A stretch of 16,589 bases of DNA from CAZDYP01 sp964509505 (GTDB lineage: Bacteria; Chloroflexota; Anaerolineae; JACRMK01): positions 1 to 16,589 of the forward strand of contig CAZDYP010000124.1 of assembly GCA_964509505.1 (NCBI GenBank). Reading direction: 5' to 3'. Below the pieces are notes generated by a model. It saw only the letters and a program-made list of their open reading frames with translations, was not told the origin of the DNA and made no database searches. Below are positions 5,650-13,289 of the stretch, piece by piece (position 1 is the first letter of the stretch; every line of letters begins with the position of its first letter). Position numbers and translations under genes: made by a program.

Positions 5650-7817
5650 GCTCCTCCCCACGTTTCACGCATCACGTTCCACTCCTCGCGCTGGTCTTGG
5701 GCATGGGAGTTGCCTTGCTCATCTTCTTCGACCCTACCGCGCGCGGTCCCGACATCGCCACTTATCTCGGCTTTGCGCGCTCCTTATTTTTTGACGGCGA
5801 CATCTTGCTGTTCAATGAGTTTCCCAGCTTGCAACGCAGGCTGTTCGTCACGCCCACCGGTTACGCGACAGCGCTGCAAAACATTGGCGTGGCTTTCTTT
5901 CTGTTGCCATGGTATGCAGTCGCGCATGGGAGTGTTTGGCTCACCAACACGCTGATTGGCGCAGAGCTCTCGGCCGACGGCTTCAACGCGCTGTATTTGG
6001 TATGGCTCAACTTTGGGCATTGGCTCTACGGCGTCGCCACACTCTTTGTCTCCTATCGCTGGTGTCGCCGCTATGCGTCACGCCGCGCCACGTGGCTCGC
6101 CGTGCTGTTCGTCACACTCGCCAGTCCATTCTTCTACTACGCCACAGCCTTCATTCCCAACTCCGGTATTCCCTCTGCACTCATCGCTGGTCTGTTCGTC
6201 ATCGTATGGGATAATACGCGCCGCGCGCCCACCACCTCGCGTTGGTTTCTGCTTGGCTCACTCGCAGGCGTGTTGATGTGCATTGCAAACTACAACATCA
6301 CCTTCCTATGTTTCCCGTTGGTGCGCTTCAGCTCCGCTCTCACCCGACTTGAACTGAAGCACAGCCTCCTGAGCTTATCGAAGGGTATCAGCGCATTCAG
6401 TCTCGGCGTCCTCATCGGCTTCCTGCCACAACTGCTCACGTGGCGCATCCTGTTCGGCAGCTTCTTTGCCAACCCGTATGCAGGTCAGCTTGCATGGCTA
6501 CAACCACACATCGGCGAAGTTTTATTCTCCAGCTATCACGGTCTATTCTTCTACACGCCCTTCCTCGCGTTAGCCTTATTAGGACTCATACCCTTGTGGC
6601 GACGTGACCGCACACTCACGCTCAGCCTCATGCTCGCCTTCCTCGCGCAAACCTATATCAGCAGCGCGAATCTGGGTTGGTGGGCAGGCGGCTCCTTCGG
6701 TCAGCGTTACTTCCTCGCCCTCACGCCGTTGTTCATGCTCTGCGCNNNNNNNNNNNNNNNNNNNNNNNNNNNNNNNNNNNNNNNNNNNNNNNNNNNNNNN
6801 NNNNNNNNNNNNNNNNNNNNNNNNNNNNNNNNNNNNNNNNNNNNNTACTTTTTACTTATCACCTCATTCCTCTGCTTCGCTTGGACCTACCTCCTCTTTC
6901 TCGGCGTGTTCGCCAACTATCAAGACATCGTATATTATTACCCGCCCGCCGCACAGTGGGCGAATCAACTCGCCAACCTCGCAGCATTGCCGCGCCTATT
7001 GTCCGCGCACCTGCTAACCATCAAGTCGCCGCTCGCGCCCATCATGCTCTTGCCATTCATGTTGATTGTCGGCTTGCTGGCGATGCTCACGCGTCAGCTG
7101 TCGCGCTCGCCCCTCATCCAAACTGCGCGCTTCATCGTCGCGTGTGCGTTGCTCCCCTTGCTACCCACACTCATGCTGTTGCGCGCAGAGAGCGTCGGCG
7201 CAGCGCGTCTGCGCGCGTTACAAATGGAAGCGGCTTATCACACCCTGCCACGCGCCGCCAACGATCCCGACGACACTTCATACACCTACACCGAGCGCGC
7301 GGTGTATCACTTACGCAGTGGCAACGAACACGCCGCCGAAGAAGACTGGCAACGGGCGCAAGCGATTCTGCCATCGAATACGTGGACGGCGCTACGCATA
7401 TCCGATTTGGCGCACATCACGCACAAGGCGCAATGGCAGGTCAACGAGCAAATCACCCTATCAGGCTACGCGCTTCATTCAACAGCCAACCAGACGCACC
7501 GCGCACTCTATCACGATGTATGGGTGACACTCTATTGGTCGGTGGCGGCAACACCCGTGCCAACCCATACCATCACAATCGCGTTACTTGATACACAAGG
7601 CAACATCGTCCATCAAACTACCGCCATACCAACACAAGGACAATACGCACCTTCACAATGGCAAGTAGGCGCATTAATTCGTGACACCTATACGTTAAGC
7701 TGGCCCACAAACATCAATACCACTGAAGCGACTGTGCGAGTGACAATCAAATTTCCCAATGCTGATACGCACAACACATACACCTATACACTCGCCAATC
7801 TCAAAATCCAACCTTGA
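5646..7817 (+). CDS. Second polytopic GT-C-like membrane protein, paralog of the preceding gene (contains assembly gap)
   Basis: As assembled, 723 codons including ~34 undetermined ones at the N run. The N-terminal half has many hydrophobic helices and aligns with the preceding protein: GPDIATYLGFARSLFFDGDILLFNE against its GPDGVRYMAYLRSLVFDHDLLLFNE, FGHWLYG against FGDWVYG, FSSYHGLFF against FSSYHGLYF, GWWAGGSFGQRYF against GWWGGVSFGARYF. The C-terminal part again has a TPR-like helical segment (TERAVYHLRSGNEHAAEEDWQRAQ) and one soluble beta-like region with ALYHDVWVTLYWSV; it is ~150 residues shorter than its neighbour. It starts by a 4-bp ATGA overlap, so the two are translationally coupled and probably arose by tandem duplication. 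A repeat-derived segment sits near residues 236-247. Role as a membrane glycosyltransferase is inferred. Confidence 0.62.
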   Translation: MSSSPRFTHHVPLLALVLGMGVALLIFFDPTARGPDIATYLGFARSLFFDGDILLFNEFPSLQRRLFVTPTGYATALQNIGVAFFLLPWYAVAHGSVWLTNTLIGAELSADGFNALYLVWLNFGHWLYGVATLFVSYRWCRRYASRRATWLAVLFVTLASPFFYYATAFIPNSGIPSALIAGLFVIVWDNTRRAPTTSRWFLLGSLAGVLMCIANYNITFLCFPLVRFSSALTRLELKHSLLSLSKGISAFSLGVLIGFLPQLLTWRILFGSFFANPYAGQLAWLQPHIGEVLFSSYHGLFFYTPFLALALLGLIPLWRRDRTLTLSLMLAFLAQTYISSANLGWWAGGSFGQRYFLALTPLFMLCXXXXXXXXXXXXXXXXXXXXXXXXXXXXXXXXXXYFLLITSFLCFAWTYLLFLGVFANYQDIVYYYPPAAQWANQLANLAALPRLLSAHLLTIKSPLAPIMLLPFMLIVGLLAMLTRQLSRSPLIQTARFIVACALLPLLPTLMLLRAESVGAARLRALQMEAAYHTLPRAANDPDDTSYTYTERAVYHLRSGNEHAAEEDWQRAQAILPSNTWTALRISDLAHITHKAQWQVNEQITLSGYALHSTANQTHRALYHDVWVTLYWSVAATPVPTHTITIALLDTQGNIVHQTTAIPTQGQYAPSQWQVGALIRDTYTLSWPTNINTTEATVRVTIKFPNADTHNTYTYTLANLKIQP
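6368..6385 (+). repeat. Repeat-like segment (CCTGAGCTTATCGAAGGG) inside the second membrane-protein gene
   Basis: The minus-strand reading CCCTTCGATAAGCTCAGG closely resembles a short interspersed sequence (CCTTCGACAAGCTCAGG) that I recall from many bacterial genomes, Chloroflexota included. Here it is translated as LLSLSKG near residues 241-247, in the loop where the paralog has the AACCATC heptamer tract. Assignment as a repeat copy rests on memory of the motif; only one copy is in this window. Confidence 0.5.
6746..6845. other. Assembly gap (100 Ns)
   Basis: A run of exactly 100 unknown bases, probably a placeholder of unspecified true length. It interrupts the second membrane-protein gene directly after LTPLFMLCA, which aligns with the residues just before the long heptamer tract of the paralog. 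The sequence resumes with TACTTTT, TACTTAT, CACC, i.e. the same kind of 7-bp units that end the paralog's tract. Confidence 0.97.
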
Positions 7818-7831
7818 AAGGGGTTTATCCG

Positions 7832-8815
7832 ATGACCCGCTATGACTTCCTCACTTTTGGCGAAACGATGATTCGCTTGTCCACGCGCCATTACGAGCGT
7901 TTGGAGCAAGCGCAACAATTGGATATGCGCTATGGCGGGACCGAGGCGAATACCGCCGTCGGCTTAGCCAAGTTGGGTTACAAGCCCGCCTGGGTTTCGC
8001 GTTTGCCACGCAATCCGCTCGGTCTCAAAATTGCGAACGACCTCATGCTCAATGGGGTGGACACCAGCCACATCGTTTGGACCGATGAAGGGCGCGTCGG
8101 TTTGTTCTTCGTCGAATTTTCGGCTGCGCCGCGCCCCTCTGCCATCGTCTATGACCGGCGCAACTCGACCATGAGCCAGATGACCAGCGCAGATTTTCCG
8201 TGGGACTTGTTGCGCGAAACGCGCTGGCTGCACCTCACAGGCATCACCGCTGCGTTGAGTGATAGTTGCCGACAGCTGGTTATAGACGCCATGCGGCGCG
8301 CGCACGAGCTGAACCTCACTGTCTCATTCGACGTGAACTATCGCGCGCGACTCTGGACGCCCGCGCAAGCCCGCGCGACGCTGGAGCCGTTGTGCCAAGA
8401 AGCGGACGTATTCTTCGTCACGCAAAGCGACGCGGCAAAAGTATTCGACGCGGCGAGCCACGGTGAAACGCCCGAAGCAACTATCGAGCACTTGGCGCAA
8501 CATTTCGCGCGCAAGGTGATCGTGATGACGTTGAGCGCCGATGGCGCCATCGCGTTAGAGCGCACCTCCACAGGGCAACAGCTGTATCGCGCTGCGCCCA
8601 TCCCTGTGCCGTTTGCCGTAGATCGCATCGGCGCAGGCGACGCCTTCGCCGCAGGTTTCATCGCAGGCTATCTCGAAGCAGGTTGCGACAAAGGACTCCA
8701 GCTGGGCAGCGCGATGGCTTCGTTGAAAATGACCATCCCCGGCGACCTCGCGCTCGTCACCCGCAACGAAGTCGAAGAACTCATTGCGGGACATACGGGC
8801 AATATCACACGCTAG
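7832..8815 (+). CDS. kdgK: PfkB-family carbohydrate kinase, probable 2-keto-3-deoxygluconate kinase
   Basis: 327 residues from ATG 7832, preferred over the in-frame TTG at 7814 because AAAGGGG lies ~8 nt before it and TTG would overlap the upstream stop. Ribokinase/PfkB hallmarks: FGETMIRLS at the N-terminus, YGGTEANTAVGLAKLG (substrate and hinge region), and the C-terminal signature DRIGAGDAFAAGF with catalytic Asp270. Features shared with KDG kinases are YDRRNSTMSQM, LHLTGITAALSDS and SFDVNYRARLW (D167). The enzyme would phosphorylate 2-keto-3-deoxygluconate with ATP in the cytoplasm, in uronate or semi-phosphorylative Entner-Doudoroff metabolism. No aldolase or dehydratase of that pathway is nearby, so another acidic or keto sugar tied to the glycan genes is possible. 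Its TAG stop is the first three bases of the heptamer tract that follows. Confidence 0.75.
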   Translation: MTRYDFLTFGETMIRLSTRHYERLEQAQQLDMRYGGTEANTAVGLAKLGYKPAWVSRLPRNPLGLKIANDLMLNGVDTSHIVWTDEGRVGLFFVEFSAAPRPSAIVYDRRNSTMSQMTSADFPWDLLRETRWLHLTGITAALSDSCRQLVIDAMRRAHELNLTVSFDVNYRARLWTPAQARATLEPLCQEADVFFVTQSDAAKVFDAASHGETPEATIEHLAQHFARKVIVMTLSADGAIALERTSTGQQLYRAAPIPVPFAVDRIGAGDAFAAGFIAGYLEAGCDKGLQLGSAMASLKMTIPGDLALVTRNEVEELIAGHTGNITR

Positions 8816-8917
8816 TCGCTAGCCATTAGTCATTAGTCGCTAGTCGCCAGCGACTAACGACTAACGACTAACGATTAGCAACTAGCAACTAGCGCCTAAC
8901 GACTAACGACTAGAGAC
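8813..8917. repeat. Fifteen consecutive heptamers between kdgK and the carbamoyltransferase gene
   Basis: 105 bp divide exactly into 15 units of 7 bp: first TAGTCGC, TAGCCAT, TAGTCAT types, then from 8848 the complementary type (CAGCGAC, TAACGAC, TAACGAT, TAGCAAC). The switch makes the tract an inverted repeat. The first unit supplies the TAG stop of the kinase. Because 7 is not a multiple of 3, the TAG/TAA of the units provides stops in all three forward frames. Only five bases separate the last unit from the next ATG. The pattern is like the short tandemly repeated repetitive (STRR) heptamers described in cyanobacteria. Confidence 0.93.
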
Positions 8918-8922
8918 TCGTA

Positions 8923-10647
8923 ATGAACATCCTCGGTATCCACGATGGACACACCGCCACCGCTTGCCTCGTCAAGGATGGCGCGGTTGTGGCGATGGCA
9001 AGCGAAGAACGCTTCAATCGCAAGAAGAGTTGGGGCGGCGTGCCACAGCGCGCGACCGAATGGGTTTTGCAAAGCACACATACCGACCCCAGTACGATTG
9101 ACGCCGTCGCCGTGCCAAGCCTCGTACAACCCCTGACAGAATTTAGCATCTCCAAAAATTTTCCACCCAACCCCATGACGCCCTTGGTGCGACTCATCCC
9201 GAATCGCTTGCTGGCGTCCGAGGCCATCGTCCCACTCTACGTCAACCTTATGCGTCGTCGCCGCGATCTGCAGAGCCTCTATCAGCTGCTCACCCCACTG
9301 CGTGTGCCGCGCGAGCGCATCGTGCAGGTCGAGCATCACCTCGCTCATGCCGCCGCCAGTTATTATCTTTCACCCTTCGCCGCAGAGGACACCGAAACGC
9401 TTGTCATCACGTTAGATGGTTCAGGCGATGGCTTGTGCGGCACGGTGAATGTCGCACACGGCAGACGCATCGAGCGCCGACTCGCGCTGTCGAGCTATCA
9501 TTCGCTCGGCATGATCTATTCGATCGTCACACAATACCTCGGCATGAAACCCAACGAGCACGAATACAAGGTAATGGGACTCGCGCCGTATGCGCCTGAA
9601 GAGATGGCGGAACGCGCGCGTCGTGTGTTCGCGCGTTACTTGAATTTGTCGGCGGATGGCTTACGGATTGTCAACACCTCGGGCGTATTCGGTCCGAATT
9701 TTTTCAAACGATTGGAACGCGATCTGTGGGGGATGCGCTTCGACGCGGTTGCCGCCGGCTTGCAACAACGACTCGAAGAAATCGTCGTCGCATTCACGCG
9801 CAACTGGATCAAGCGCACGGGCATTCACACGCTCGCCGTCGGCGGCGGCATCTTCATGAACGTGAAGTTGAACATGCTGCTGCAAGCGTCGCCCGAAGTC
9901 GAGCGCATCTTCTTCATGCCGAGCGGCGGCGACGAGTCCATCGCGGCCGGCGCGGCGTTGCAAGTCGCCAGTGAGCGCGGCGAGCCAACCATTCAGCCGT
10001 TGCGCGGTTTGTATTTCGGTCCTGAATTTTCTGCGAGCGACATCGAGACGACCTTACGCGCCTATGGTGAGCGCGTTTGCTGGGAGCGTATCGCAGACCC
10101 CGAAGCGAAAGCGGCTGAGTTGTTGACACAAGGACACATCATCGGACGTTGCGCGGGGCGCATGGAATGGGGCGCGCGCGCCTTAGGCAATCGTTCGATT
10201 CTCGCCGATGGGCGCGACCTATCGGTGATTCGCCAGATCAATGCGGCCATCAAGCAACGCGACTTCTGGATGCCATTCGCGCCTTCGATCCTGTGGGAGC
10301 GACGACACGATTACCTCGTCAATCCGCGCGACGCCGACGCACCCTACATGATCCTCGCCTTTCCTTCGACGCCGCTCGCGCAGCAGCATTTGCGCGCCGC
10401 CCTGCACCAATACGATTTGTCCTGTCGCCCGCAGTTGGTGCGCGCCGAGTTCAACCCGCGCTATCATCGCTTGCTAACAGAATGGGAACGGCTCACAGGC
10501 TGTGGCGGCTTGCTCAACACCAGCTTCAACCTGCACGGCGAGCCGATTGTCTGCACGCCGACCGATGCAGTGGAGACGTTGTTACGCTCGGAGATAGATG
10601 ACGTGCTGATTGAGGACTATTGGGTAAAACGAAAAATAGCGGGGTAG
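8923..10647 (+). CDS. NodU/CmcH-type O-carbamoyltransferase
   Basis: 574 residues, complete and of normal family length. The N-terminal Kae1-like domain begins MNILGIHDGHTATACLV and carries SEERFNRKK (27-35), VEHHLAHAAASYYLSPF (136-152; His residues that bind metal/ATP in relatives), LDGSGDG (164-170) and VGGGIFMNVKLN (306-317). The C-terminal YrdC-like domain has GRMEWGARALGNRSILADGRD (412-432), MPFAPSIL (450-457) and NTSFNLHGEPIVCTPTDAV (532-550). The family uses carbamoyl phosphate and ATP to carbamoylate sugar hydroxyls of nodulation factors, antibiotics and polysaccharides. Here a surface-glycan or secondary-metabolite substrate is likely given the upstream glycosyltransferases. No Shine-Dalgarno is visible before ATG 8923, only the heptamer tract and TCGTA. 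It is convergent with the ABC exporter gene and ends just before a terminator hairpin. Confidence 0.9.
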   Translation: MNILGIHDGHTATACLVKDGAVVAMASEERFNRKKSWGGVPQRATEWVLQSTHTDPSTIDAVAVPSLVQPLTEFSISKNFPPNPMTPLVRLIPNRLLASEAIVPLYVNLMRRRRDLQSLYQLLTPLRVPRERIVQVEHHLAHAAASYYLSPFAAEDTETLVITLDGSGDGLCGTVNVAHGRRIERRLALSSYHSLGMIYSIVTQYLGMKPNEHEYKVMGLAPYAPEEMAERARRVFARYLNLSADGLRIVNTSGVFGPNFFKRLERDLWGMRFDAVAAGLQQRLEEIVVAFTRNWIKRTGIHTLAVGGGIFMNVKLNMLLQASPEVERIFFMPSGGDESIAAGAALQVASERGEPTIQPLRGLYFGPEFSASDIETTLRAYGERVCWERIADPEAKAAELLTQGHIIGRCAGRMEWGARALGNRSILADGRDLSVIRQINAAIKQRDFWMPFAPSILWERRHDYLVNPRDADAPYMILAFPSTPLAQQHLRAALHQYDLSCRPQLVRAEFNPRYHRLLTEWERLTGCGGLLNTSFNLHGEPIVCTPTDAVETLLRSEIDDVLIEDYWVKRKIAG

Positions 10648-10655
10648 AAAAGCAA

Positions 10656-10688
10656 AACCCGTTGCCTTTCTTTTGCAAGCAACGGGTT
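10656..10688. terminator. Rho-independent terminator hairpin between convergent genes
   Basis: A perfect 10-bp stem (AACCCGTTGC at 10656-10665 with GCAACGGGTT at 10679-10688) closes a 13-nt loop. On the minus strand it is followed by TTGCTTTTC, a U-rich tail, so it fits best as the terminator of the ABC exporter gene ending at 10711. It lies 8 bp after the carbamoyltransferase stop and may also slow plus-strand transcription, though the plus-strand tail is less T-rich. Confidence 0.75.
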
Positions 10689-10710
10689 CATTCGTTTAGC
10701 GGCTTACGCC

Positions 10711-12483
10711 TCAGAACCTCTCCGCATTACCCACCAATACCCCACCCCTCACCGCGACTTCCTCTTGGTCGCGCAACTGCAAATCGTAAATCTTTTTGTA
10801 CAGTCCGCCCTCGCGCAACAGCTCGTCGTGTGCGCCGCGCTGCACGATGCGCCCATGATCCATCACAAGAATCATGTCGGCATTCTTCAACGTGATGAGC
10901 CGCTGCGCGATGATGAACGTCGTGCGCCCCGCCATCAACGTCTGCAACGCTTGTTGGATGAGATACTCGGTCTCAGTGTCAACCGCCGAGAGTGAATCGT
11001 CAAGAATCAAGATGCGCGGGTTCATCAGCAGCGCGCGGGCAATGGCGATGCGTTGGCGCTGACCGCCTGACAACGTGATGCCGCGCTCGCCGACGCGCGT
11101 CTCGTAACCGTCGGGCAGCGCCATGATGAAGTCGTGCGCGCGCGCGGCTTGGGCGGCGGCGATGATGGCCTCCATCGGCGTTTTGCGGTCGCTGTATGCG
11201 ATGTTCTGATGCACCGTCGTCGAGAAGAGGAAGGTATCTTGCAGTACCATGCCAATCTGACGACGCAACGACGCGAGCGTCACGGTGCGGATGTCGTGAC
11301 CATCAATCAAGATGCGCCCATTCGTCACATCATAAAAGCGCGGGATGAGGTTGACCAGCGAGCTCTTGCCCGACCCCGTCGGTCCCATCAGGGCAATGAC
11401 TTCGTTGGGGCGCGCTTCAAAAGAAACAGCTTGCAACACCAACTTGTCTTGGTAGGCAAAGGAAACACTGTCAAATTTCACGATGCCATCCACTTCGCGC
11501 AGGATCGCCGCGCTGGGCGATTCCTGCACGGCAGACTCTTGATCGAAAATTTCGTGGAGCCGCTCGCCCGCAGCCAGCGCGTTGCCCAGCATGTTGACGA
11601 GGAAGCCAAGGCGCTGCACGGGCAAGCCTAACATCAACACATACGCGTTGAACGCCACCAACGCGCCGATAGTCAGTTCGCCGCGCATCACCTGTTGTCC
11701 CCCAAACCAGAGGATGATGGCGGTCGAAGCGCCAATGAGGAAGTTCATGAATGGGAAGGTGCTTGCCCACGAGCGTGTGACCGCTAACCGACTTTGAAAA
11801 TACTCTCGGTTCCGCGCGCCGAACTTTGCCACTTCATACGCCTCGCGCGCAAACGCTTTGACCACGCGCACACCCGTCAAGTTTTCTTGCAGCGTCGTGC
11901 TGAGCTTACCCATCAAGTCTTGCGCGCGCTTCGAGAGGACACGCTGTCGAACGCCGAAGCGCATGGTGACGTAGAGCAAGATAGGCACAGGCAACAACGC
12001 CAGCGCCGCCAGCCACGCATTCACGGCGAACATGATGACGATGATGGCGAGCAGCAGCACGCTCATGTTCACAAGGTCGAGCAAGCCGTTGCCGAGAAAA
12101 CGCACCACCGCATCCGCGTCGCTCGTCGCGCGCGCCATCAGGTCGCCCGTGTGCGAGCGGTCGTGAAACTCGAACGACATGCGCTGATACTTTTCGTAGA
12201 GTTGGTTGCGGATGTCATAGGCGACGCGCTGCGCGAGCCATTCGGTGAGGTAGCGCTGCCCGAAGCCAAACACGCCACGCAACATGGCGACGCCGAGAAT
12301 GAGCAAGCCCGCATTGATGAGGAACGCTTGATCGCCGCGCGCCAAGCCTTGGTCAATCACCTCTTTGATGAGCCACGGCACGAGCAGGTTCATGCCATTG
12401 GTAGCGAGCAAACAAAAGTAGGTGATGAAGGTTTGGCGGCGATAGGGTGTGAGGGTCGAGAGGAGACGGAAGAGAGTGTGCAT
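10711..12483 (-). CDS. ABC exporter half-transporter with degenerate ATPase site (TM287/TAP1-like)
   Basis: 590 residues: a six-helix transmembrane domain (about 1-310) fused to a nucleotide-binding domain. Motifs: Walker A GPTGSGKS (367-374), Q-loop Q415 in MVLQDTFLFSTTV, signature LSGGQ (471-475), Walker B ILILDD (491-496), D-loop SAVD. Two catalytic positions are altered: the Walker B glutamate is Asp496 and the switch histidine is Gln527 (IIAQRLITL instead of IIAHRLSTL). I read both from the complementary strand (GAC GAT; GCG CAG CGG). This pairing marks the non-canonical half of heterodimeric exporters such as TAP and the bacterial TM287/288 type, which need a partner with an intact site. 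No partner gene flanks it: the PIN gene is upstream and a convergent carbamoyltransferase downstream. Such pumps export lipids, drugs or peptides; substrate unknown. No clear ribosome binding site before the ATG. Confidence 0.9.
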   Translation of the reverse strand: MHTLFRLLSTLTPYRRQTFITYFCLLATNGMNLLVPWLIKEVIDQGLARGDQAFLINAGLLILGVAMLRGVFGFGQRYLTEWLAQRVAYDIRNQLYEKYQRMSFEFHDRSHTGDLMARATSDADAVVRFLGNGLLDLVNMSVLLLAIIVIMFAVNAWLAALALLPVPILLYVTMRFGVRQRVLSKRAQDLMGKLSTTLQENLTGVRVVKAFAREAYEVAKFGARNREYFQSRLAVTRSWASTFPFMNFLIGASTAIILWFGGQQVMRGELTIGALVAFNAYVLMLGLPVQRLGFLVNMLGNALAAGERLHEIFDQESAVQESPSAAILREVDGIVKFDSVSFAYQDKLVLQAVSFEARPNEVIALMGPTGSGKSSLVNLIPRFYDVTNGRILIDGHDIRTVTLASLRRQIGMVLQDTFLFSTTVHQNIAYSDRKTPMEAIIAAAQAARAHDFIMALPDGYETRVGERGITLSGGQRQRIAIARALLMNPRILILDDSLSAVDTETEYLIQQALQTLMAGRTTFIIAQRLITLKNADMILVMDHGRIVQRGAHDELLREGGLYKKIYDLQLRDQEEVAVRGGVLVGNAERF

Positions 12484-12492
12484 AAGTGAGTA

Positions 12493-12517
12493 GAGAAACC
12501 CGTTTTCTCGGAGAAAC
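12493..12517. repeat. Alternating GAGAAAC / GTTTTCTC inverted-repeat cluster
   Basis: In the 40-bp gap between the PIN gene and the ABC exporter gene, GAGAAAC (12493-12499), GTTTTCTC (12502-12509) and GAGAAAC (12511-12517) lie in a row. The middle unit can pair with either neighbour, giving two mutually exclusive short hairpins. It could be a fragment of a dispersed repeat, a weak terminator or an attenuator-like switch ahead of the exporter gene. Confidence 0.5.
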
Positions 12518-12523
12518 TTACAC

Positions 12524-13030
12524 CTATGACAGGTCTGCTAACAGTTGGCGCACATAAGCTCTGAACGCGCGACTCATGTGCAAGGTGCTAATCGTGAAAA
12601 GCGCGTCTATGGCTTTATCCAATTCGGCGCGATTGAGATGCTTTGTGTGATAAGCGCGTACCAAGATACCCACTGAGCCTATTACCGTTGCTCCGCTATT
12701 TTCTAAACGACGACGCAACGCTAAATCGTCCGTCAAGACAGGCTCTTGGAAGTGATGCGTTTGCGCCAGCACAAACACCTGTGCATCGGCTGGGTGAATG
12801 ATGGGCTGGTTCAGCTCGTTAATCACGGCTTCCCATGTGAGCTTGGCGATGGGCACTATGGTTACTGTCAATGCATTGACGCCCAACACCGATGGCTCAA
12901 CCCCGTAAGTACGCAATTCATCCGCGACCAGCTCAGGCATAAGCAGCTCATCAAAGACTGACAATGATGCTTGCTGCCTAATCTCATGCAGATGACGTAC
13001 AGGCCCCGTGTCCGCAATCGCTTTAGGCAC
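12524..13030 (-). CDS. PIN-domain protein, probable ribonuclease toxin (DUF3368/COG2405-like)
   Basis: 168 residues from a GTG start at 13030, which overlaps the upstream stop by 8 bp (GTGCCTAA). PIN acidic residues are visible: D7 in AIADTGP, E38 in VPEL-type MPELVADELR, D82 in HPADAQ, and D101/D102 in VLTDDLALRR. The end of the domain reads VIGSVGILVRAYHTKHL, like the G(T/S)xG(V/I)L segment of DUF3368 proteins. PIN toxins cleave RNA using these acidic residues with Mg2+ or Mn2+. The extra ~35 C-terminal residues are longer than in small VapC toxins. Overlap with a small upstream gene supports a type II toxin-antitoxin pair. Toxicity itself is inferred. Confidence 0.78.
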   Translation of the reverse strand: MPKAIADTGPVRHLHEIRQQASLSVFDELLMPELVADELRTYGVEPSVLGVNALTVTIVPIAKLTWEAVINELNQPIIHPADAQVFVLAQTHHFQEPVLTDDLALRRRLENSGATVIGSVGILVRAYHTKHLNRAELDKAIDALFTISTLHMSRAFRAYVRQLLADLS

Positions 13031-13289
13031 GTTGCAATCCCCATATCACATCGCGCTTCAAGGCATCACGTTGGTATTCGATTTCTTCCAAGCGTTCTTC
13101 GCCTAATTCTTGCCAGACTTTTTCGCGGGACACCTTGCCCAACAAATAGGCTTGAATCAGCGCTTCTTGATACAACGCGCGCATACCCGCCTGCATTGCT
13201 TGGGCTAAGATGGTTGCTTCATCCTGTTGGCGTTGAGTTATCAGAAAATTGAGCTGCTGTGTCAAAGTCATTTCGTTTGCAGTTGCCAT
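13023..13289 (-). CDS. Small antitoxin-like protein paired with the PIN gene
   Basis: 88 residues from the ATG at 13289. That start is decided by a perfect AGGAGG six nt upstream (13301-13296); a longer frame begins with three ATGs further upstream but would bury this ribosome binding site in coding sequence. The protein is mainly helical and charged: an N-terminal MTLTQQLNFLITQRQQDEATILAQAMQAG segment and a C-terminal EALIQAYLLGKVSREKVWQELG helix that resembles the helix-turn-helix-like end of UPF0175-type antitoxins, which accompany COG2405 PIN toxins. Gene order (antitoxin first, 8-bp overlap) is typical of type II modules. I do not recognise the family with certainty. Confidence 0.65.
   Translation of the reverse strand: MATANEMTLTQQLNFLITQRQQDEATILAQAMQAGMRALYQEALIQAYLLGKVSREKVWQELGEERLEEIEYQRDALKRDVIWGLQRA

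Noticed and set aside
7814..7831. In-frame TTG as start of the sugar kinase, giving 333 residues
   Set aside because: It overlaps the upstream stop and lacks the ribosome binding site; ATG 7832 has AAAGGGG at good spacing and begins the conserved domain.
8813..8917. CRISPR array
   Set aside because: The repeats are contiguous 7-bp units with no spacers, quite unlike CRISPR repeats.
11794..12489. 231-codon plus-strand frame opposite the ABC exporter
   Set aside because: Its translation is rich in His, Arg and Gln with no recognisable motif, and it lies antisense to a gene with clear family motifs; a shadow frame.
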